Origin: Streptomyces sp. 2131.1 | GTDB taxonomy: Bacteria > Actinomycetota > Actinomycetes > Streptomycetales > Streptomycetaceae | Reading direction: 5' to 3' | NCBI RefSeq assembly: GCF_900105515.1 | Contig: NZ_FNSY01000001.1 | Location: 1,364,001 to 1,428,000 of the forward strand | Length of the DNA stretch: 64,000 nt | Part shown: piece by piece, positions 37,450-46,716 of the stretch | Layout: the number at the start of each line of letters is the position of its first letter | Position numbering within the stretch: the first letter of the stretch is position 1 | Translations under genes and position numbers: made by a program | Notes under the pieces: model-generated | What the model was told of the DNA's origin: nothing | Databases searched by the model: none | What the model saw: the letters and a program-made list of their open reading frames with translations, nothing else

Positions 37450-38682
37450 CTAAGTGAAGGCAGGAGTGGCCGCGGGGAGGGTGCTCTCCAAAAGGGTTGA
37501 ATCCCCCATCTCGCTCAGCACGAGCGCCAGGGCCCCCAGCACCTCCGCGCGGCCCCCCAGGGCCCCGGGAAGCACCGAGAGCTGCCGGGCGGCGCTGGGG
37601 ATGGCATAACGCGACACGGAGTCCCGGATGGGCCCGAGGACCAGTTCCCCGGCCTCCGCCAGCGAGCCGCCGAGCACCACGCGGCTCGGGTTCAACAGAT
37701 TGCAGAGGTTGGCCACCCCGCTGCCGATGTGCCGCCCGACGTCACCGATCACCCGCCGGCACCCCGGATCGCCCTCGCGGGCCAGCTGGACCACCCGCTC
37801 CATGGTGAGATCGGGGCCGTGGCTGGGCTGGAGCAGGGGCAGGACGTACCGCGCGGCCGTGAAGGTCTCCAGGCAGCCGCGGTTGCCGCAGCGGCAGACC
37901 GGGCCCGATTCGTCGAGGGTGATGTGGCCGATCTCGCCGGCCGTGCCGCCGGGGCCCCGGTAGATGTGGCCGTCGATCACCAGACCGGCGCCGACACCGC
38001 TGGCGACCTTGATGTACGCGAGGTCCCTGACTCCCCGGCCGCTCCCCCACACCAGCTCGCCGAGCGCGCCCAGATTGGCGTCGTTGTCGACGTAGACCGG
38101 CACGCCGAGGCGGGCGGCGAGCTCCTCGCTGGGGTTGATGCCCGTCCAGCCCGGCAGGATCGACGTCGAGCCCAGCGTGCCGGACTCGACGTCGATCGGG
38201 CCGGGTACACCGAGCCCCACCCCGATGACCTTGCCGGGGCTGATCCCGGTCGTGGCGATCAGGCGGTTGACCAGCTGTTCCGCCCGCCCGAAGCCCTCGG
38301 CGGACGAGGCGTCGACGTCCAGCGGCTCGGACTCCTCGGCGAGCACCTGGTGGGCCAGGTTGCCGACGGCGACGCGCAGGTGGGTGTGGCCGAAGTCGAC
38401 GCCGATCACGATGCCCGCGTCCCCGCTGAGCGAGACGCTCCGGGCGCGGCGGCCGCCGGCCGAGGTGGGGGTCACCTCGACGGTGCCGCTGTCCTTCAGT
38501 TCGCGAACGATGTTGGAGACAGTGGCCGCGGACAGGCCTGTGCTCCTGGCGATCTCCGCCTGGGTGAGCGAACCAGCCATACGTACGGCGCGCACGACCC
38601 GCTCAAGGTTGGCGCGATGCAGAGACGTCTGCGATCCCGGAGTCTCCATCGACTCACTCACTCCTGCCATATTCTCCAACAT
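37450..38682 (-). CDS. rok7B7: ROK-family transcriptional regulator Rok7B7
   Basis: A 410-residue repressor-type regulator. An N-terminal winged helix (residues about 28-85: LTQAEIARSTGLSAATVSNI) is followed by the ROK sugar-kinase-like domain: VIGVDFGHTHLRVAVGN, GLGVPGPIDVESG, VYVDNDANLGALGEL, GTAGEIGHITLDESG, and the zinc motif CRCGNRGCLETF. ROK regulators respond to sugars. In S. coelicolor Rok7B7 controls xylFGH and also antibiotic production and carbon control. The first ATG is used here; a second ATG 12 bases later, preceded by TTGGAG, may be the real start. Gene order with the transporter supports the name. Confidence 0.87.
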   Translation of the reverse strand: MLENMAGVSESMETPGSQTSLHRANLERVVRAVRMAGSLTQAEIARSTGLSAATVSNIVRELKDSGTVEVTPTSAGGRRARSVSLSGDAGIVIGVDFGHTHLRVAVGNLAHQVLAEESEPLDVDASSAEGFGRAEQLVNRLIATTGISPGKVIGVGLGVPGPIDVESGTLGSTSILPGWTGINPSEELAARLGVPVYVDNDANLGALGELVWGSGRGVRDLAYIKVASGVGAGLVIDGHIYRGPGGTAGEIGHITLDESGPVCRCGNRGCLETFTAARYVLPLLQPSHGPDLTMERVVQLAREGDPGCRRVIGDVGRHIGSGVANLCNLLNPSRVVLGGSLAEAGELVLGPIRDSVSRYAIPSAARQLSVLPGALGGRAEVLGALALVLSEMGDSTLLESTLPAATPAFT

Positions 38683-38798
38683 GTGAACTCTAAGCTGACC
38701 GTTTTGGGGTCCTCCCCGTCAAGACCTTGAGCAGTCCGAGCCACCGATGAGCACCGGCCCCACACCTCGGGACCGCGGCGAACTCCCCCGTACACGCA

Positions 38799-38834
38799 CG
38801 AACCGCCCGTCGGCGGGGGCCGGCGGGCGGTTCG
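38799..38834 (-). terminator. Terminator of ngcEFG operon
   Basis: A 15-bp stem with one G-T pair and a 6-base loop lies 37 bases past the ngcG stop, between it and the ROK regulator gene. Confidence 0.75.
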
Positions 38835-38870
38835 CTTCGTTCGTAAGGTGCGTTCAGGGGATACGGGGCG

Positions 38871-39794
38871 TTACTTCACCGCACCCGCGGTGAGCCCGGC
38901 GACGACCTGGCGCTGGAAGATGATGTAGGCCGCGAGGACCGGCAGCATCGCCATCACCAGACCGGCGAAGAGCCCGGACCAGTCGCCCTTGTAGCCCTGG
39001 CTGTTGGCCAGTTCGACCAGACCCTGCGAGAGCACCCGGTACTTCGGATCGGTGTTCAGCACCGTGGGCAGCATGTACTGGTTCCACTGGCCCAGGAAGT
39101 TGAAGATGCCGACGCTGATCAGGCCGGGCTTGGCCATCGGCAGCATGACCTGGAAGAACGTCCGGGTGTGCGAGGCCCCGTCGATCGATGCCGCTTCCGC
39201 CACCGACCCCGGCAGCGTCCGGAAGAAGGAGGTGAGGAAGAAGACGGTGAAGGGCAGCGAGTACGCGATGTAGACCAGGATCAGCCCGTGCCGCGTGTTC
39301 AGCAGGCCCATGTTGTTCATCACGAAGAACAGCGGGACCAGCGCGAGGATGATCGGGAAGCTCATCCCGCCGATGAACAGGTAGTAGATGAAGCGGTTGC
39401 CCGGGAAGTCGAACCGGGCGAGCACGTACGCGGCCATCGAGCCGAGCAGCAGCGTGCCGATGAGCGAACCGCCCACCACGAGGATCGTGTTGAAGAAGTA
39501 ATCGCTCATGTGCGCCTGGCTCCAGGCGCGCGACCAGTTGTCGAAGTGGAGCTTGTCCGGCAGGGCCCACGGCGTCGACAGGATCGAGTCGTCGTTCTTG
39601 AACGAGGACATGATCGCCCAGAGCAGCGGCAGGACCACCAGGATCGCCCAGATGATCAGCACGCCGTGCGAGAAGACGTTGAGGACCTGGCCCTCGCTGC
39701 CCTTCTCCTTGCCGCCGGGGGCGGGCGGCTTCGACTTGGACACGGGGGCCGGTTCCGTCGCCGCGACCACGGGAGGCGTTTCAGTGGCCTTCAC
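38871..39794 (-). CDS. ngcG: Carbohydrate ABC transporter permease NgcG
   Basis: A 307-residue MalG-type permease with six membrane helices after an Ala/Pro/Lys-rich cytosolic N-terminus. The cytoplasmic coupling loop has the EAA motif (EAASIDGASHTRTFFQVMLP, residues about 202-221). It pairs with NgcF to carry N-acetylglucosamine or chitobiose. Third in the ngcEFG operon. Confidence 0.85.
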   Translation of the reverse strand: MKATETPPVVAATEPAPVSKSKPPAPGGKEKGSEGQVLNVFSHGVLIIWAILVVLPLLWAIMSSFKNDDSILSTPWALPDKLHFDNWSRAWSQAHMSDYFFNTILVVGGSLIGTLLLGSMAAYVLARFDFPGNRFIYYLFIGGMSFPIILALVPLFFVMNNMGLLNTRHGLILVYIAYSLPFTVFFLTSFFRTLPGSVAEAASIDGASHTRTFFQVMLPMAKPGLISVGIFNFLGQWNQYMLPTVLNTDPKYRVLSQGLVELANSQGYKGDWSGLFAGLVMAMLPVLAAYIIFQRQVVAGLTAGAVK

Positions 39795-39888
39795 GTGTAC
39801 TCACCTCGTACTACTGTCGAGCCGGCCGCCGCGGCCGGGCTGTCTTGCCTGCTGGGAGTCCGGGGAACCCGTCCCGGGAAGCGCGGCA

Positions 39889-40812
39889 TCAGAACTCCAG
39901 CCGCTCGCGCCGGCCCAGCCGCATCACGATGGCGGCGAACGCCATGGTGACGATGAGCAGTCCGACACCGATCGTGGTCGCGTATCCGGCCTGACCGTCG
40001 CGGAAGGCGGTCTGGTACACGTACAGCGGCAGGATCGAGGTCGAGTAGTCGGGGCCGCCGGGGCCGACCGTCATGACCTGGACGGCCGTGAACGCCTCGA
40101 CGCCGAGGGCCAGGATGCCCATGTAGACCCAGCCCGACTGGATGGTGTCCCAGAGCAGCGGGACGGTGATCTTGAAGAACGTCGTGACGCGGCTCGCCCC
40201 GTCCAGGAGCGCCGCCTCGTAGAAGTCCTTCGGGATGGACGCCATGCCGGCCGAGAAGAGGACGACGAAGAAGCCGACCGTCGACCAGACCAGCACCGCC
40301 ATGACGCAGATCAGCGCCAGGTTCGGGTCGCCCAGCCAGTCCGGCTGGACGTTGTCCAGTCCGATCCCCTTCAGCGCCGAATTCAGCATGCCGGAACGCG
40401 GGTTGAACGCGAACTGGAACAGCAGGGCGACGATGACGATCGAGAGGACCTGCGGGAAGAAATAGGCGATCTTGTAGAAGCCCGAGCCCCGCACGCCGGC
40501 GACCGCGGCGTTCTTGCGCCGGCGGCCTCCGACGTTGAGCATGAAGGCGAAGAAGAGCGCGAGGCCCAACGTCACCAGCGGCAGCACGAGCACCAACACC
40601 ACGCTGTGCTGAAGCGACTTCCAGAAGATGTCGTCCTTCAGCATCCTGGAGTAGTTGCCGAAGCCGACCATCTTGAAGTCCGGGCTCAGACCGGTCCAGT
40701 CCGTGAAGGAATAGTAGATGGCCTGGATGAACGGCCAGATGACGAAGACCGCGTACAAGGCCAAGGGGGCTACCAGGAACCCCACAATGAACCGGTACTT
40801 GCCGTGCTGCAT
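39889..40812 (-). CDS. ngcF: Carbohydrate ABC transporter permease NgcF
   Basis: A 307-residue MalF-type permease with six helices; YRFIVGFLVAPLALYAVFVI is the first. EAA motif: EAALLDGASRVTTFFKITVP. It forms the channel with NgcG. No ATPase gene is in the operon; Streptomyces sugar ABC systems of this type usually share the MsiK ATPase encoded elsewhere. Confidence 0.85.
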   Translation of the reverse strand: MQHGKYRFIVGFLVAPLALYAVFVIWPFIQAIYYSFTDWTGLSPDFKMVGFGNYSRMLKDDIFWKSLQHSVVLVLVLPLVTLGLALFFAFMLNVGGRRRKNAAVAGVRGSGFYKIAYFFPQVLSIVIVALLFQFAFNPRSGMLNSALKGIGLDNVQPDWLGDPNLALICVMAVLVWSTVGFFVVLFSAGMASIPKDFYEAALLDGASRVTTFFKITVPLLWDTIQSGWVYMGILALGVEAFTAVQVMTVGPGGPDYSTSILPLYVYQTAFRDGQAGYATTIGVGLLIVTMAFAAIVMRLGRRERLEF

Positions 40813-40862
40813 GGTTTACCGACCCCGATCTTTCCGCGGGTGCCGCCGCTGGTGACGGTTGC

Positions 40863-42308
40863 TCACTGGTGCTTGTAGTGCTTGATGGACTGGTCCTTGG
40901 CCGCCGCGTCCGCGTAGGCCTGGATCTTCTTGATGGCCTCGGCCGGGGTCAGGCGTCCGGCCATCATCTCGCCGATGCCCGCGGTGCCGATCTGCTCCTT
41001 CTGGAGCTTCACGTACCAGTCCTGCATGCGCGGGTTCACCACGTTGTCGCCGGCCTTCTTCAGCGCGTCGACACCGGCCTGCATGGCCGTGGAGAGGGTC
41101 AGGCCGTCGGTGCCGCCGTTGAACGCGCTGAGGGACTTGACCTGCTTGGTGAAGTTCTTCGAGGACTCCTCGGAGAGCATGATACGCAGCTGCTCCATGC
41201 CGCCCTGCGGGTTCTTCGCCTTGGCCGGGACGATGAAGGGCTCGCCGCCGGACGCCCAGATGGTGCCGAAGGGCATCTTGTCGGACGAGTCCAGGCTGGA
41301 GGGGGCCGCGACCATCATCTTGAAGTCCTTGGGCGTGGTCGGCGCCGCCTCGTTCTCCACCCACGAGCCGTTCGGGATGAAGAGCGCCTTGCCCTTCGTC
41401 CACTCGGTCTGCGACTGGATGTGGGTCAGGCCCGGGGTGCCCTTGAGGATGTACCCCTTCTTGTACAGCTCGTAGTACGCCTCGAACGCCGCCTTGACGG
41501 CGGGGTCCTTCCACGCGTTCGGCTCAAGGTTGTCGATCTTGTCGAGGACCTCGCGGCCGCCGATCTTGCCGATGAACGGGTAGAGCGAGAACGGAAGGTA
41601 GTACGGGTACTTGCCCGGGTACGTCCAGCCCGCGACGCCCTTCTTCTTCGCCTTCGCGCAGAGGGCGAGCATGGCATCCCAGTCCTCGGGATACTCGGCG
41701 TCCAGCTTCTCCAGGTTGGTCTGCGAGTACCAGACGCCGTACACGGTGTACGCGTAGTACATGATCCAGACCGGGTCGCCGTCGAACTGGCCCATCTCCA
41801 GAACGCCCGGACGCAGGGTGTCGCGGACCTTCTTGTTCGGGTCGTCGTAGGACGGGGCGTCCATCAGCGGCGTCAGGTCGAGCAGTTGCTTCTTGCCGAC
41901 GAGGACACCCATGTCCATCTGCTCGGCGCCCGAGTTGTCGATCAGGTCCGGCGGGGTGCCGCCGTTGAAGCGCGGCTGCAGCTGCGACTGGATCTTCTGC
42001 GTCGCGGCGTGCTTGACCTTGGCCTTCGGGAAGGCCGTCTGGTACACCTTCTCGGCGTCCTTCGCGTACTGCTCGCCGAAGCCGCCGTTGAAGATGACCA
42101 CGTCGAGAGCGGCGGTCTCGTTGACGCCCAGCGGGTTCTTCGCGCTGGTCTTGCCCTTCTTGACGGGCTCGTCGCCGCCGCTGTCGCCGCTCGCGCAGGC
42201 GGACAGGAAGCTCATGGTCGGGACGGTGATCAGACCGAGTGCGGCAGAACGCTTGATCACATCGCGACGGCCAAGGCCCTCATTCTTGTGGGCGGAGGTG
42301 GATCCCAT
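40863..42308 (-). CDS. ngcE: N-acetylglucosamine/chitobiose-binding lipoprotein NgcE
   Basis: A 481-residue solute-binding protein. It begins with a Tat-type signal (GLGRRDVIKRSAALGL) ending in the lipobox LSAC, so it is exported folded and lipid-anchored. The mature protein is a large family-1 sugar-binding protein (VIFNGGFGEQYAKDAEKVYQ, FNGGTPPDLIDNSGAEQMD, WMIY-type aromatic stretch VWIMYYAYTVYGVWYS, FIPNGSWVENE). NgcE in other Streptomyces binds GlcNAc and N,N'-diacetylchitobiose, products of chitin breakdown. The ATG precedes the twin-Arg motif. The long leader upstream carries a DasR-like site. Confidence 0.87.
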   Translation of the reverse strand: MGSTSAHKNEGLGRRDVIKRSAALGLITVPTMSFLSACASGDSGGDEPVKKGKTSAKNPLGVNETAALDVVIFNGGFGEQYAKDAEKVYQTAFPKAKVKHAATQKIQSQLQPRFNGGTPPDLIDNSGAEQMDMGVLVGKKQLLDLTPLMDAPSYDDPNKKVRDTLRPGVLEMGQFDGDPVWIMYYAYTVYGVWYSQTNLEKLDAEYPEDWDAMLALCAKAKKKGVAGWTYPGKYPYYLPFSLYPFIGKIGGREVLDKIDNLEPNAWKDPAVKAAFEAYYELYKKGYILKGTPGLTHIQSQTEWTKGKALFIPNGSWVENEAAPTTPKDFKMMVAAPSSLDSSDKMPFGTIWASGGEPFIVPAKAKNPQGGMEQLRIMLSEESSKNFTKQVKSLSAFNGGTDGLTLSTAMQAGVDALKKAGDNVVNPRMQDWYVKLQKEQIGTAGIGEMMAGRLTPAEAIKKIQAYADAAAKDQSIKHYKHQ

Positions 42309-42547
42309 GCTCAAGTCCTCGCCTTCTCCAGGACTCAGGCGGTGTGTACCGGTCGCCCCGTTGAAATTCGCCTCAGCGAAGGGCCCCGCCACCGCGGTCA
42401 GTTGCGCTTGGGTGGTACAGATTTCAGGCTAACCATTGCCGTGGGGGGCGCCGGGGAACCGGACAGTCGACGCACCTGCGGCGTCGCGTTGTCCTGCCCC
42501 CGTGTCCCCCAGCCGCACAACCGGTGAACCAAGCTGTGCAGACGCCG

Positions 42548-42563
42548 ACAGGTATAGTCCACT
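42548..42563. promoter_or_regulatory. Candidate DasR-responsive element (dre)
   Basis: ACAGGTATAGTCCACT matches 13 of 16 positions of the DasR consensus A(C/G)TGGTCTAGACCA(C/G)T and keeps its dyad. It overlaps the predicted -10 hexamer of ngcE, a position that would give repression relieved by glucosamine-6-phosphate. DasR is the known GlcNAc regulator of Streptomyces; binding here is inference. Confidence 0.55.
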
Positions 42564-42580
42564 TGCCGCCAACTGAGCAA
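42552..42580 (-). promoter_or_regulatory. Predicted promoter of ngcEFG
   Basis: On the minus strand, TTGCTC and CTATAC are separated by 17 bases, close to the housekeeping consensus. The resulting leader would be about 235 bases. The gap 42309-42807 shared with the GH92 gene is AT-richer than its surroundings and contains no supported coding sequence. Confidence 0.45.
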
Positions 42581-42761
42581 GATCGAAAGCAAGTTTGCAC
42601 GGCAGTCTTTCCCGAGTTGAGACCTCGCGGATACCTCGACACTCCGCGCCCCCCTGCGGATGTAACGTTTTCCGCATTCCGGTCGATTCACCGGACCGCT
42701 CTGATCCAACTCCTTGACACCACCTGCCACTTCACTCCCTACTTGTTCCTGCGCACCTTCT

Positions 42762-42773
42762 GACAACGTTGTC
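42762..42773. promoter_or_regulatory. Palindromic operator-like site before GH92 gene
   Basis: GACAACGTTGTC is a perfect 12-base palindrome with the central AACGTT found in many LacI-family operators. It is 35 bases before the GH92 start, just ahead of its GGAGGAA ribosome-binding site. Confidence 0.4.
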
Positions 42774-42807
42774 CAAGCGCACACTTCCCCGGGAGGAATC
42801 GCTCGGC

Positions 42808-45800
42808 ATGCACCCCCGACACCGTTCTCGCACGAGAAAAAGCAGCACGGCAGCACTGATCGCGGCCTCACTGGTCCTAGTCGTGACAGCCCCCACGGCG
42901 GCCGCCGCTCAATCGGCCGGGTCAGGTGAAAGAGGTCAAGGGCCTTCGGGCGACCGGACATTCAGCACCTCCTTCGAGGAGGACGAAACACAACCGGACT
43001 GGCGCAATACCGTAGAAGAGGGCCCTGACGGAAAGAAGCGGTCATCGGGTGTCGATGGCGGATTCTCCTCCGGAATACCGGGCAATGTGACCGACAAGGT
43101 GACCGAGGTACGCGCCAGCGACGAGAACACCGGCGGCGGCGAGGTGAAGGAGAACCTCGTCGACGGCGAGTCCCGCACCAAATGGCTGTCGTTCGAGTCC
43201 ACCGCCTGGCTGGAGTTCGACCTCACCGAACCGGTCAAGGTCGTGACGTACGCGCTCACCTCCGCCGACGACCACGACGAGCGCGACCCGAAGGACTGGA
43301 CGCTCCAGGGCTCCGAGGACGGCAAGACCTGGACGGACCTGGACACCCGGACCGGCCAGACCTTCGGCGAGCGCTTTCAGACCAAGTCGTACGACTTCGA
43401 GACGGACAAGGCGTACCAGCACTTCCGCCTGGACATCACGAAGAACAACGGCGCCACCGACGCCACCCAGCTCGCCGACGTCCAGTTCTCCGACGGCGAC
43501 ACCTCGGCCCCCGCGCCCTCCGACATGCGCACCCAGATCAGCAACGGCCCCTCCGGCTCCCCCACCGCCAAGGCCGGCTCGGGCTTCACCGGCAAGAAGG
43601 CGCTGCGGTACGCGGGCACCCACAAGGCCGACGGCCGGGCGTACTCGTACAACAAGATCTTCGACGTCGACACGCGGGTCGGCCGGGACACCGAGCTGTC
43701 CTACCTGGTCTACCCGCAGATGGGCGAGACGGACCTGTCCTACCCGGCCACGCACGTCGCGGTGGACCTGGCGTTCACGGACGGTACCTACCTCAGCGAC
43801 CTGCACGCCACCGACACCAACGGCGGGCTGCTGACCCCGCAGGGCCAGGCCGACGCCAAGCGGCTCTACGTCAACCAGTGGAACAAGGTCGAGGCCGGCA
43901 TCGGCACCGTCGCCGCGGGCAAGACGATCGACCGCATCCTGGTCGCGTACGACTCCCCCAAGGGCCCGGCGAAGTTCCAGGGCTGGATCGACGACCTCAC
44001 GATCGCGCCCGCGAAGCCGGAGAAGCGCAAGGCGCACCTCTCGGACTACGCGTCGACCATTCGGGGCACCAACTCCAGCGGCTCCTTCTCGCGCGGCAAC
44101 AACTTCCCCGCGACGGCCGTCCCCAACGGGTTCAACTTCTGGACGCCGGTCACCAACGCCGGATCGACCAGCTGGTTGTACGACTACGCGCGCGGCAACA
44201 ACGACGACAACCTGCCCACCCTGCAGGCTTTCGCCGCGAGCCACGAGCCGAGCCCCTGGATGGGCGACCGGCAGACCTTCCAGCTGATGCCCTCGGCGGC
44301 CTCCGGCACCCCGGACGCCTCCCGCACCGGCCGCGCGCTGCCCTTCGAGCACGAGAACGAGACCGCGCGGCCCCACTACTACGGGGTGACGTTCGAGAAC
44401 GGGCTCAAGGCCGAGATGACGCCGACCGACCACGCGGCTCGGATGCGCTTCGCGTATCCCGGCAAGGACGCGAGCATCGTCTTCGACAACGTGTCCAACG
44501 ACGGCGGGCTCACCCTGGACCCGGCGACCAGCTCGTTCACCGGCTTCTCCGACGTCAAGAGCGGCGGCTCGACCGGGGCGACGCGCCTGTTCGTGTACGG
44601 CGTCTTCGACGCGCCCGTCACCGCGAGCGGCAAGCTCTCCGGCGGCGGCGGTGAAGACGTCACCGGCTACCTGCGCTTCGACGCCGGCAAGGACCGCACG
44701 GTGAACCTGCGCCTGGCGACCTCGCTGATCAGCATCGACCAGGCGAAGAAGAACCTGGCCGCCGAGATCCCCGCCTCGCTCTCCTTCGCGCGGGTCGAGG
44801 ACAGGGCGCAGGACGCCTGGGACGACCTGCTCGGCAAGGTCGAGGTCGAGGGCGCCACCGCCGACCAGCTGACCACGCTGTACTCCAGCATGTACCGGCT
44901 CTACCTCTACCCCAACTCGGGCTTCGAGAAGGTCGACGGCAAGGACAGGTACGCCTCCCCGTTCTCCCCGCAGGTCGGCTCGGACACCCCGACGCACACC
45001 GGCGCGAAGATCGTCGACGGCAAGGTGTACGTCAACAACGGCTTCTGGGACACCTACCGGACGACCTGGCCGGCCTACTCGCTGCTGACGCCGGAGAAGG
45101 CAGGTGAGATGGTCGACGGCTTCGTGCAGCAGTACAAGGACGGCGGCTGGATCTCCCGCTGGTCCTCCCCCGGCTACGCGGACCTGATGACCGGCACCTC
45201 CTCGGACGTGGCCTTCGCCGACGCGTACGTCAAGGGCGTGAAGTTCGACGCGAAGGCGGCGTACGACGCGGCCGTGAAGAACGCCACGGTCGTCCCGCCG
45301 AGCTCCGGTGTCGGCCGCAAGGGTATGGAGACGTCCCCGTTCAAGGGGTACGCCGACACCACGACCCACGAGGGCATGTCCTGGTCGATGGAGGGCTACG
45401 TCAACGACTACGGCATCGCGAAGATGGGCGAGGCGCTCTACGAGAAGACGCACGAGCAGCGCTACAAGGACGAGTCCGAGTACTTCATGAACCGGGCCCG
45501 CGACTACGTCGAGCTGTTCGACGACAAGGCCGGCTTCTTCCAGGGCAAGGACGCCAAGGGCGACTGGCGGCTGCCGTCGGACCTCTACGACCCGCGCGTC
45601 TGGGGTTACGACTACACGGAGACCAACGGCTGGGGCTACGCCTTCACCGCTCCGCAGGACAGCAGGGGCCTGGCCAACCTGTACGGCGGGCGGGACGGCC
45701 TGGCGAAGAAGCTGGACACCTACTTCGCCACCCCGGAGACCGGCACCCCGGAGTTCGCGGGCAGCTACGGCGGCGTCATCCACGAGATGACGGAGGCCCG

Positions 45801-46653
45801 TGACGTACGGATGGGCCAGTACGGGCACAGCAACCAGGTCGCCCACCACGTCACGTACATGTACGACGCGGCCTCGCAGCCGTACCAGACGCAGGAGAAG
45901 GTCCGCGAGGTGCTGGGCCGGCTGTACACGGGCAGCGAGATCGGCCAGGGCTACCACGGTGACGAGGACAACGGCGAGCAGTCGGCCTGGTTCCTCTTCT
46001 CGTCGCTCGGCTTCTACCCGCTGGTCATGGGCAGCGGCGAGTACGCCATCGGCTCGCCCCTGTTCACCAAGGCCACCGTGCACCTGGAGAACGGCCGCAA
46101 GCTGGTCGTGAAGGCGCCGAAGAACAGCGCGAAGAACATCTACGTCCAGGGCCTGAAGGTCAACGGCAAGAAGTGGACCGCCACCTCGCTGCCGCACGAC
46201 CTGCTGGCCAAGGGCGGGACGCTGGACTTCGACATGGGCTCCAGGCCGTCCGCCTGGGGCACCGGAAAGAACGACGCGCCGGTCTCCATCACCCAGGACG
46301 ACCAGGTGCCGTCGCCGAGGAAGGACGTGCTGAAGGGCGAGGGCCCGCTGTTCGACGACACCTCGGCCACCACCGGCACCGCCGCCACGGTCGAGCTGCC
46401 CGTCCCGTCCGCCACCAAGGGCGTCCAGTACACGCTGACCTCGGCCGCCAAGGCGACGGCGCCCACCGGCTGGGTGCTCCAGGGCTCCTCGGACGGCAAG
46501 AGCTGGAAGGACCTCGACAAGCGGTCCGGCCAGACCTTCACCTGGGACAAGCAGACCCGGGCCTTCTCCGTGAAGACCCCCGGCTCCTACGCGCACTACC
46601 GGCTGGTGTTCGACGGTGAGGCGTCCCTCGCGGAGGTGGAACTGATCGCCTGA
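42808..46653 (+). CDS. Secreted GH92 exo-alpha-mannosidase with carbohydrate-binding domains
   Basis: A 1281-residue exported enzyme. Residues 1-36 are a signal peptide (KSSTAALIAASLVLVVTAPTA then AAAQS). An F5/8 type C (CBM32-like) domain covers about 85-230 (KWLSFESTAWLEFDLTEPVK). A long GH92 region follows (about 400-1130), with motifs WDTYRTTWPAYSLLTP, EARDVRMGQYGHSNQVAHH and GYHGDEDNGEQSAWFLFSSL, typical of calcium-dependent alpha-mannosidases. A second discoidin-like domain ends the protein (GWVLQGSSDGKSWKDL). It probably trims alpha-mannose from fungal or glycoprotein glycans. The ATG was chosen over an upstream TTG because GGAGGAA precedes it and the signal peptide then starts normally. 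Confidence 0.88.
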   Translation: MHPRHRSRTRKSSTAALIAASLVLVVTAPTAAAAQSAGSGERGQGPSGDRTFSTSFEEDETQPDWRNTVEEGPDGKKRSSGVDGGFSSGIPGNVTDKVTEVRASDENTGGGEVKENLVDGESRTKWLSFESTAWLEFDLTEPVKVVTYALTSADDHDERDPKDWTLQGSEDGKTWTDLDTRTGQTFGERFQTKSYDFETDKAYQHFRLDITKNNGATDATQLADVQFSDGDTSAPAPSDMRTQISNGPSGSPTAKAGSGFTGKKALRYAGTHKADGRAYSYNKIFDVDTRVGRDTELSYLVYPQMGETDLSYPATHVAVDLAFTDGTYLSDLHATDTNGGLLTPQGQADAKRLYVNQWNKVEAGIGTVAAGKTIDRILVAYDSPKGPAKFQGWIDDLTIAPAKPEKRKAHLSDYASTIRGTNSSGSFSRGNNFPATAVPNGFNFWTPVTNAGSTSWLYDYARGNNDDNLPTLQAFAASHEPSPWMGDRQTFQLMPSAASGTPDASRTGRALPFEHENETARPHYYGVTFENGLKAEMTPTDHAARMRFAYPGKDASIVFDNVSNDGGLTLDPATSSFTGFSDVKSGGSTGATRLFVYGVFDAPVTASGKLSGGGGEDVTGYLRFDAGKDRTVNLRLATSLISIDQAKKNLAAEIPASLSFARVEDRAQDAWDDLLGKVEVEGATADQLTTLYSSMYRLYLYPNSGFEKVDGKDRYASPFSPQVGSDTPTHTGAKIVDGKVYVNNGFWDTYRTTWPAYSLLTPEKAGEMVDGFVQQYKDGGWISRWSSPGYADLMTGTSSDVAFADAYVKGVKFDAKAAYDAAVKNATVVPPSSGVGRKGMETSPFKGYADTTTHEGMSWSMEGYVNDYGIAKMGEALYEKTHEQRYKDESEYFMNRARDYVELFDDKAGFFQGKDAKGDWRLPSDLYDPRVWGYDYTETNGWGYAFTAPQDSRGLANLYGGRDGLAKKLDTYFATPETGTPEFAGSYGGVIHEMTEARDVRMGQYGHSNQVAHHVTYMYDAASQPYQTQEKVREVLGRLYTGSEIGQGYHGDEDNGEQSAWFLFSSLGFYPLVMGSGEYAIGSPLFTKATVHLENGRKLVVKAPKNSAKNIYVQGLKVNGKKWTATSLPHDLLAKGGTLDFDMGSRPSAWGTGKNDAPVSITQDDQVPSPRKDVLKGEGPLFDDTSATTGTAATVELPVPSATKGVQYTLTSAAKATAPTGWVLQGSSDGKSWKDLDKRSGQTFTWDKQTRAFSVKTPGSYAHYRLVFDGEASLAEVELIA

Positions 46654-46670
46654 CACCGCACCGCGTACGC

Positions 46671-46707
46671 GGACGGCCGGCAGCTCCCCGAGGGCTGCCG
46701 GCCGTCC
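46671..46707. terminator. Bidirectional terminator between GH92 and phosphatase genes
   Basis: A perfect 14-bp stem (GGACGGCCGGCAGC) with a 9-base loop, followed by CCGTTTGT, lies in the 63-base gap between convergent genes. Confidence 0.8.
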
Positions 46708-46716
46708 CCGTTTGTC

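Noticed and set aside
42769..42807. TTG start for the GH92 enzyme, adding 13 residues
   Set aside because: No ribosome-binding site precedes it and the addition would put charged residues before the signal peptide; the ATG at 42808 has GGAGGAA.
43042..46656. A 1204-codon open frame on the minus strand opposite the GH92 gene
   Set aside because: Same artefact of GC-biased third positions. The plus frame has signal peptide, discoidin and GH92 motifs.
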